This document shows positions 57,275 through 64,000 of a DNA stretch of 64,000 nt, in pieces. Each line of letters starts with the position of its first letter. Position 1 is the stretch's first letter. The stretch comes from Dicyema japonicum (Eukaryota; Dicyemida; Rhombozoa; Dicyemidae). Under the pieces are notes generated by a model. That model was not told the DNA's origin. It did no database searches and saw nothing but the letters and a program-made list of their open reading frames with translations. The translations under genes and the position numbers were made by a program. The DNA lies in contig RDEW01000004.1 in the NCBI GenBank assembly GCA_011109175.1, positions 1,016,030 through 1,080,029 on the forward strand, given 5' to 3'.

Positions 57275-57370
57275 TTGCAGTGTGCTCCTCTAGTGGAGTG
57301 GGAAGAGAAAATGATTATTTTCGTACAAACCAGACACTGGGGGCCACTTAAGAAAAATGGATCACGATGT
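57275..57370 (-). repeat. Short repeat, right part, inverted
   Basis: The reverse complement reads GGCCCCCAGTGTCTGGTTTG then TACGAAAATAATCATTTTCT and CCCACTCCACTAGAGG. It matches the GGCACGAAAAAGGATCAT...TACTCCACTGGAGG end of the short-repeat family. Confidence 0.5.
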
Positions 57371-57595
57371 AACTCTAGATGAAAGGGAAGGCAGTGAATT
57401 TAGTTATTTAGCCTGACTTAACTAACTTTTAGGATGCCACAAGTCTCTGATAGTCAGTGGAGGGCCTGAATGGATAAATCCTAACAAATAATCATCAATC
57501 GGTGGTCCAGAAAAGGTAGTCAAAAGTCCGATTTGTCTGAAGAAAAAGTGCTCTGAACGGAGTTGAGTTAAAATCCTCCTTGTCTCTCCGTCGAG

Positions 57596-58130
57596 CTAAA
57601 GCCTTCGGATAGCCTTTTTTGATATGTGATCATAATTTTTGTCTTGGATTTTTCGTGAGGTGGGTATGGGACTAATTGCCGATACGACTAAAATGACCTT
57701 TCTGATATTTTTGAAAAAGTCAGAGTTGCGAGAGTGACCTAGTTTCATTAAAAAATTTAGATTCTTCATGCATAGATGGTTCTCAAGTTGGGGAATGATG
57801 GATTCCCAGTGGAAATGGTCATGGATGCGCATGCTGTATTCGACTGCAATAGATGCCCCAAAGGGGCTTGCATAGTTCAAGGTGGTCCTGTTGAATCGTT
57901 TATAGATTACTTTCGGAGTTTCATTGTCTTGGCCGAAATTAGCTTCAGTCACAGCGCAGAGAACGTTCTATTTCCTTTGCATTTTCGACCACGTGGTCTA
58001 CATGGAAAAAAATGTCAGGCAAAGATTTTCGGGGTTTGAGACTGGAAGAACTTTACTGATAAATTTAAAACACCAGGTTTAATATTCAGTTGAGGCGGGT
58101 CGGAGGTGAAAATCGTGAAATTGGGTATGG
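57596..58130 (-). mobile_element. LINE-B thumb/C-terminal fragment
   Basis: Minus-strand frame IYKRFNRTTLNYASPFGASI, then HFHWESIIPQLENHLCMKNL. The YASP block after a basic helix corresponds to the LYKQFIEPTISYACTSW-type segment in the LINE-B copies. It is head-to-head with the longer copy at 58160. Confidence 0.5.
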
Positions 58131-58159
58131 AAAAGGAATGAGTGAAATGGATAGCTAAT

Positions 58160-60950
58160 AACCATGACTCCAGGGAGTTCAAGTGTTTTTAAATTAAATT
58201 TATTAAACCAGAAAACCACCGTCATAACTAAAACAAAAAAAATTCAGGTGATTTCGGCCTCCCTCAGCAGTCGTCGAATTTTTAGAGGAAGCCGAGGAAA
58301 CTGTCTCCCCGGCGGCACGCATAATCATCCTCATCTACCTAAAAGGAATTTTTAGCCCACCACAAGAAACTGACCACGGTTCTTCAACTAAATGTAAATG
58401 GAGTAAGGGCAAAATATTGGAGCTGAAGATCGACGTGGCTCACAATCAGAGACGAAACTCCCTATAAACAGTCCTACCCCGGTGTTCCCTGGATACAAGT
58501 CAACACGGACTGACCGGAAGAGGAAGCGGGGTGGTGGCCTACTCATTTTATATCGGAAAGACCTTAAATGTGTGGACATCACTTCAGTGGTGAAGAATAT
58601 CTTAGGAGACGACTACTGAAGTCAATGCAGTCTCACTTGGAACAACAAATGGAAAAATTACTTTGTGAACGTCTATGTTCCTCCACTTGGTTCTTGCCCG
58701 AAGTACTACACTATGCTCAATTTATCTACTTTGACTTCCTTGAACGACGTGATTATTGGGGAGATATCAACGCCAAACACCCTCTATGGCTGGAAAGTCA
58801 ACCGTCCGACTCAAGAGGAAAAGTACTACTTTCGCAGACAGGACCTTTCACGATCATGAATGACCCGTCTAAACATTCGAGAACCCCCTTCAGGGAGTCA
58901 GAGCAACTAACTTCTCCAGACATTGTTCTCCCAGCCTGGCGGCAATATCGACTTGGTCAGTCACTTACAACTCAAGAAGTGACCATAATGCAATTTTTTT
59001 AAATATCAAGAGAGAAACATCAACTAGAAGGAGGTCCCCAAAACAATTCAACTACAAACACGCAGACTGGAGACTTTATTGTACACATACTGACAACCTA
59101 CTGCAGTACTCGGATGGCATTACTTCCATGGACAAAGTAGTCGCTTATGAAACTGCACTATCTTGGATGCGAGATCACTATCTGTACTTAAACACACCTT
59201 AACTACACCAGGGGATATGGCAGGTCGGCATTAACTAAGGAAAGAAACGAACTCAAAAAGTCTGGCCGATTAACTACTGAGGATAATTTTAAACTGAAGG
59301 CTTTGAACAATAAACTAAAAAACAGGGAAGTAAAAGCACAAATATCAAGATGGAGCATTTGTTCTCCTCGTTGAATAGAAATAGACCCACTACTGATATT
59401 TGGAAGACCATCCGAGACTCCTCAAGAGAAGATGAAAGATCGTCCGAGGTGGACAACAGCCAAAAGGACTTAAACAACCTAATAAAATACTATGTGAAAA
59501 TATCCCATAAAGACATAAGAAGTCGGATGTAGCCCCGAAATATCTAGTAAACCGAAAAAGGAACCGGATAAATTCACTTCACTGAAAACGACGTGAGTAT
59601 GCATTAAAGCCATTAAAACAACCTATTCTAACGGACCAAATAAGATCCCAATATCCTCCTAAAGAATCTGGGAGACTATGGAATCGCTGCATTAACGAGG
59701 AAATTCAATCATCTATTAACAAAAATTAAATTCCAGCCTTATGGAAGCTTGCCCACCTACGTCCAATTTTGAATCCCGGTTAAGTGAAGAAGGACCCATC
59801 TTCATACAGACCGGTCGCGTTATTGTGTTCAATGTCGAAAATTCTGGAAAGGCTGGTTCTTGCGAAAATCAAAAATTTCCCCCGGAATTGTCATTTCAAC
59901 ATGGTTTTAAAAAGGAGAGGTCTATTTCGACCCACTTATCTGCATTGCTAACTTTATACGATATGGTTTTCGCACAGGCGGGACACATGAAGACTGCACT
60001 TTGCTCCATAGACGTCACAAAGCTTTCGACTCTGTGTCAAGGAGGATTCTTACTTGGAAAACTCTGGCTAGCTAACTTCCTTAGTGGTCGGAGGGACACG
60101 TCTGCATTGGCCAGTCTATTTCACGGCTTCTTCCTAATGGGGTTCCCAAGGATCCTTTTTGTCTCCAGTTTTATTTAACCTATTCATGGCGGACCTCCCC
60201 ACTCCAGACTCCGAAAATGATATTATTCTAACTTATGCCGACAACATCGTCATTGTTTCACGCGATCAGGACATCCAAATTAGCACTTCGAAATTGCAAG
60301 AAAATCTGGACCGTCTTGACAAATGGCTATCGAAGAATCGCCTAACTGCCAGCAGTGAAAAGTCCGTCACAACCCTATTTACTTCAGACAAGAGACTGGG
60401 AAGACGGACGGTCGAACTGAAAGCAATGAAGGTATTCCTTTCAGAAAATCCAAAAGGATCCTTGGGGTAACTTTTGAAATGCATATGTCATTTTCCCCCA
60501 TGTTGAAAAAGTAATTACGAATTGCGAAAAAAAACTAATGTTCTGAAATGCCTCACAGGCTTATGGAAGATCGAAAAGCATTTGTTTTGAGCTCTATATA
60601 AAAAATTCATTGAACCATGCATTGTGGTATACGGGCCCATTCATCTCTTGGACGAATGTCTTGAAGATCGAGGCTAGCCGGAAAAGAGCTTCCAAAATCA
60701 CAGAACACTGGATTTCTGGAGAGTTCCAGCCACCATTGCCACTTAAAGCTTTGATACGAATGAACCATAAAACGCGCTGTCGTGACTGGGAAGATCCAGT
60801 CATTCGACCGATGCGTGCTTGTGTTGGGTCGAGGGAGAAGCATCGGGCCAAAATGAGATCCCTGCTAGAGCGTGCTGGGATCACGTAATTAGTTAGTTTG
60901 TGTAACCGTGGTCTCTGGTGTTATATTATTAATAAATTTATTTATTGATT
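58160..60950 (+). mobile_element. LINE-B, near full length, many frameshifts
   Basis: Endonuclease start VLQLNVNGVRAK at about 58380, then VNVYVPPLGSCPKYYTMLNL, GEISTPNTLYGW/DINAKHPLWL (58760), and SLTTQEVTIM (58970). A linker with IWKTIRDSSREDE lies at 59400. RT blocks: FQHGFKKERSISTHLSALL (59900), CSIDVTKL in place of KAFDSV (60010), ANFLSGRRDT (60075), LSPVLFNLFMADLPTPDSE (60160), LTYADNIVIVSRDQDIQ (60232, YADN in place of YADD). C-terminal RPMRACVGSREKHRAKMRSL then LERAGIT ends at 60888, with AACCGTGGTCTCTGGTGTTA and an AT tail. Both catalytic alteration and frameshifts make it inactive. Confidence 0.88.
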
Positions 60951-61006
60951 ATTTATTTTTAAATATATTTTTACTTGTTGGGCTTATTTTCTGTGGAAAT
61001 TTTTAA

Positions 61007-61332
61007 ATGAAGCTAGTTTTTGGTCCAAAACTTAAAGAAATCAGGTTCTTACTGTGCCAAGTGTCAGAGTCTAGTTCTCCTATAAGGTATTTGGTAAATA
61101 GAATATATAGGAAATTTATTCAAGACAATTATACTACTTTGAAAAAATATAATCAAAATTTACCCTTTTTAGTGCGAGAAGCGGTAGGGACAGAACCACG
61201 CATTTACGCCAGATATAGTAAATCAAGTTGTTTAGGTTAGGTAAAGGTGAAGAGAGATTCTTCAACGTTTCTCAAGTTCAGCAGACTGACATTCATTCTA
61301 TATTAAGGTCCATCGAATCTAACAGTCATTAA
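61007..61332 (+). CDS. NDUFA2: NADH dehydrogenase (complex I) subunit A2
   Basis: Removing introns 61087-61110 (24 nt) and 61218-61240 (23 nt) leaves 92 residues in one frame, close to the usual 99. The family core is plain: LKEIRFLLCQVSESSSPIRK, FIQDNYTTLKKYNQNLPFLV, REAVGTEPRIYARYSKGEER, then a C-terminal VSQVQQTDIHSILRSIE helix. NDUFA2 is a thioredoxin-fold accessory subunit in the matrix arm of complex I. One of the two cysteines that form a disulphide in some orthologues (LCQ) is present; the second is replaced. The start is the first ATG, shortly after the LINE-B tail upstream. Confidence 0.92.
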
Positions 61333-61947
61333 CTGTTAATTTTACTAACAAGTCTGCTGTTTATTTTTGACGACGATTCGTGTTTAAGATTCCTGATTCC
61401 CCCTTTCTTTTGTTGTCCACATTATAAAACTCATTTTAGTGGAGCTGATCTTTGAGAATTAATCAACTAAATAATTTGGTACCCCAAAATTCCTGTTCTC
61501 TTGTCACTTGCATCACTTATAAATGTGACTAACAGAAAAGTCACAAAGTGGACGCACCCATAGATCAGTAAGGTGTATTTGATGCGGTGCAGAACTCGAA
61601 AGCTAACTCGGACAAGAGGTCGTCTAGAGTGCAGATGGAGCAAAGTGGGGAAGGCGCTTGTCATATTCTGTGCAAACAAGGACGCGAATCTAGATGGCGT
61701 AGCAACTACCAAATAGTTTGTTTGGTGGCGGCTACGAACGAGCGCAGAGATACAGTTCCCTGATTTTATCCTCTAAAAAGACCACAAAAAATGCGCTAAA
61801 CTAGCAGGGATAGGGAACTGCAATGTTTCTTTAAAGTTTATGTGTGCGTGCTCTATAGGAGGAATTCTTAGAGACAGTACCCCTAGTTTATCACTAATAA
61901 TAGGTCAGCAAGACAAAATAAAGTAAATAAAAGTTAAATTTATCAAA
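61333..61947. repeat. Spacer with hairpin-bearing dispersed repeat
   Basis: 61505-61575 resembles 52185-52255. At 61698-61736 CGTAGCAACTACCAAA and TTTGGTGGCGGCTACG pair over 13-14 of 16 positions around a 7-base loop, a strong hairpin. Related arms occur at 51695. No gene is seen. Confidence 0.5.
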
Positions 61948-62259
61948 TTAGTCAAATCTTCGTAAGACTCCATTAAAGAAGTTTGAAATTGACTCTGGGG
62001 TGGAATAAAGCGAAGAAAAAAAGCGGTCTACTCCATTATTCCAAAATAATTTACTTTCTACCACAGGATCCGAAGGAATCTACAAGTAAATAAAAGACAA
62101 AACAGTTATTTTATTCGCCAACTCGGAAAATGCTGATAATTTAATTTTATTAAAAATAGTGTAAGTGTCTAAGTTTGACGTGAAAACTTCAGAAACATGG
62201 CCTAAATAGATCGAACCTCCAGCAGTCGCAGCCTTCAAAGTACCCACGAGAATGCGCAT
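61948..62259 (-). CDS. MICOS13: Probable MICOS subunit MIC13/QIL1
   Basis: Removing one 24-nt intron (62080-62103) joins two exons into 95 residues. The N-terminus MRILVGTLKAATAGGSIYLG is a glycine-notched membrane helix like the KGSVAGGAVYL helix of MIC13. The C-terminal exon (ESKLFWNNGVDRFFSSLYST, PESISNFFNGVLRRF) matches the MIC13 pattern of W-N-x-G followed by helices with a central P-x-x-A/I. MIC13 bridges parts of the MICOS complex at inner-membrane crista junctions. The family is short and divergent, so the call rests on layout plus these two motifs. The human protein has 118 residues. Confidence 0.62.
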
Positions 62260-62544
62260 TGAAAATTTGTTAAATTTAAAAATAACAATTCAAAATTAAT
62301 TATTTTATTAAAAAATAATTATCCATCACAAAAAAGTGAATAGCATTCCTTGATTCTCCATCATCGATTAGTTATGATAACTGTTAAAATAAAGTGTTTT
62401 ACATGAGAGTAGCGATAGCTGATTTGGCTCCTCGGAAAGTGATTGTTGCTGAAATTGCATATTAACGGAATAGAAAATAGTAAGCAACTACTCTTTATGG
62501 AAATTAGTCATGCATTCCGAGACTAACCGTGCGAGGAAGCAAGT
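62260..62544. other. Spacer upstream of MICOS13
   Basis: AT-rich; no feature I can support. Confidence 0.45.
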
Positions 62545-62800
62545 TATGGACATGGGTATCACTTAATTAGACGACAACTCTTATTCGGATTAAATGCGCC
62601 TCGTGGGTTCCATTCATCACCTGGACAAATTTCATGAAGATTAAAGCTAACCAGAAAATCATTTTCAGAGTGACGGAACGATGGAAAGAAATTGTCTTAG
62701 TCAAATCATATTAAGTGGATTATATGGCAAAAAATGAGATTTACGCTGAGCGTGGAAGGATCACGTGATTTTATATTTGGTTTAACTGTGGTCTTTGGAA
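62545..62800 (+). mobile_element. Two LINE-B 3' pieces in a row
   Basis: GGTATCACTTAATTAGACGA at about 62560 is the 3' signature seen at 24270. It is followed directly by ATGCGCCTCGTGGGTTCCAT...CTGGACAAATTTCATGAAGA, the C-terminal region seen at 31280 and 60640, and then a second end, GGATCACGTGATTTTATATT and TTAACTGTGGTCTTTGG. This looks like a short piece inserted beside an earlier one. Confidence 0.65.
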
Positions 62801-62814
62801 TTTTTTAATTTCCA

Positions 62815-63165
62815 TGTTCACTGGTATCTACAACAAGTGTATGTGTTCTTACATCAGCAAGGATGTGATAGATGCCCAGTGGAGGCTATTTGAGCATGTA
62901 CTAAGAATGAACCCACGTACCCGCTAACAAGGCGATATAAGATTACTTTGACAGATGCGACAAACCCTTCCGCGGAAGACCTAGATCGACACTTCCGACT
63001 GCCTCAAACAAAGATCTAAATCGTGTGAGAAAAAATCTAAATACGGGGGACGACCTGGGCGAATTGAGATCACTCGCATTCGACAAAGGAAGATGGAAAA
63101 GACTAACTATAAATATTGTTTCTTTGAGTGTTGCACATGCGGGGCATTATGGCTTTCGTGAGAGT
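62815..63165 (+). mobile_element. LINE-A 3' end fragment
   Basis: TNKCMCSYISKDVIDAQWRL, FEHVLRMNPRTR, then in another frame KNLNTGDDLGELRSLAFDKG and RWKRLTINI. This is the LINE-A C-terminal block, close to the copy at 24747 (which has CMCSYISKDVIDGRWRLFGH). Two frame changes. Confidence 0.75.
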
Positions 63166-63219
63166 ACCATAATAATAATGTTCAGAATAATGAATAGCTT
63201 GCTTATTGTTCATGAGAGA

Positions 63220-64000
63220 TGGTAGCGCTTCAAAACCCCTGTTCCGAGGGCCTCAGACTAGGAATCGCACGCTCGCTTCCATCTCTAATTATGAGAGAAG
63301 TTCGAGATCTCTTTGCTTTCTGTTGACCACTACTACGCGACGTGAAAATGGGGGATCTCTGAAGACATGATTTCTCGATGTCTTCAGTTTCCAATTCCAC
63401 CGAGAATTTCCGAAAGCATAATAATAAGAAATTTGTAAAAGTTATTTTTATATCCTCAATAAGTATCCCATAATGATTTTTGTTGTCGTGATATTATCAT
63501 TCTGAGATTGTGGCCTAAAACTAAATTTGAGTCGGTACTTTTACTAAAATGGGGATTAAGAAGACTAATTTCTGAGGTAACCAGTGTAGAAGGGGTGAAA
63601 TAACTCAGGTTTTCTTCGAGTTTTCCGTAATTCAAAAGTAAATCATTCCAGTTTGTCAGAAAGGCAAGGTTACTTATCGTAGTCTGAATTATTTATACCA
63701 AAGAAATAATACTTTAGGGATGTTCCTGTAGTTTTATTATTCATAAAAATTTTGAGATACCGAATGACGGATTTAAGGATGATCGCTTTCAGAATCTTCC
63801 AAATCTCTAATAAAGACGATATATTGTTTAATATATTAGCCATACACGAATAGAGACTAACTAGTTTCCGGCATAGTGAGTTGATAGCCTCAATGGAGGA
63901 TCGATAATAATAATAAGTTAACAAAATCGTATAAAATATCAACGAGTGGGTGATCTTACGTAATCTTATTCTGAATAGCATCCTAACAAACGTAAAACAC
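63220..64000. other. End of window: hairpin and unassigned sequence
   Basis: 63222-63290 has GAGATGG/CCATCTC arms enclosing CTAGGAATCGCACG. This recalls a tRNA-like unit but has no usable A box. A minus-strand ORF at 63670-63981 (SSIEAINSLCRKLVSLYSCM, then ANILNNISSLLEIWKIL) is hydrophobic and unrecognised; it may be a host-gene exon cut by the window edge. Confidence 0.3.

Noticed and set aside
57776-58039. Plus-strand Cys-containing ORF (DCNRCPKGACIV)
   Set aside because: The opposite strand carries a LINE-B thumb-region frame over the same bases. The cysteines are accidental.
63222-63290. tRNA gene between GAGATGG and CCATCTC arms
   Set aside because: No proper D arm or anticodon stem, and the B-box-like string is on the wrong strand for the A-box-like one.

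Overview
The window is animal nuclear DNA, AT-rich and dominated by decayed retrotransposons, with about ten small host genes between them. The best clue to the organism is splicing. Host genes that a plain six-frame reading breaks into scraps rejoin perfectly when GT...AG introns of 19-30 nt (most 22-25) are removed. About 45 such introns can be placed by eye, and in six genes the spliced length is an exact multiple of three. Metazoan-type genes (SHANK, KIF17) with introns this small fit a dicyemid mesozoan best, since known dicyemid introns average about 25 nt. The species assignment is inference.

Host genes recognised by spliced translation: a SHANK scaffold gene (2497-5537, minus); KIF17 kinesin (28202-30426, plus, with several one-base frame breaks); inositol polyphosphate multikinase IPMK (33810-34667, minus); CLUAP1/IFT38 (39855-41123, plus); a secreted ML (NPC2/MD-2-type) lipid-binding protein (45393-45927, plus); a short NRDP1-like RING protein (about 51325-51614, plus); a probable COX7A-like subunit (about 50690-50940, plus); NDUFA2 (61007-61332, plus); and a probable MICOS13/QIL1 (61948-62259, minus). 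There are also unidentified ORFs at 15474-15767 (minus) and 47746-48090 (plus), and weaker candidates near 32900, 35500, 41800 and 50300. Themes are intraflagellar transport (KIF17, CLUAP1), mitochondrial inner membrane (NDUFA2, MICOS13, COX7A-like) and signalling/scaffolding (SHANK, IPMK). There is no sign of operons, phage or any bacterial feature.

Mobile DNA falls into at least three non-LTR families, named here for convenience. LINE-A has an AP-endonuclease-like N-terminus and a reverse transcriptase (RT) with a characteristic C-terminus; copies or fragments lie at 40-250, 422-2330, 6684-9490, 11981-13935, 24747-28075, 36841-37002, 52829-52990, 53890-56037, 56040-56560 and 62815-63165. 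LINE-B is Jockey/I-like (endonuclease plus RT, C-terminus ending in GIT); copies lie at 14340-15530, 19984-22650, 22655-24320, 30530-31600, 42830-45230, 57596-58130 and 58160-60950, with smaller pieces elsewhere. One carries a 2A-type ribosome-skipping motif. LINE-R has a PHD-like finger, an RT and a C-terminal CCHC/RPDG restriction-like endonuclease; there is one long copy at 16084-19082 and several 3' fragments. A Tigger/pogo DNA transposon (37973-39319), a CR1-like RT (9694-10985), tRNA-headed short repeats and several tandem repeats complete the repeat content. Nearly all elements are frameshifted. A 277-base N gap lies at 37003-37279.
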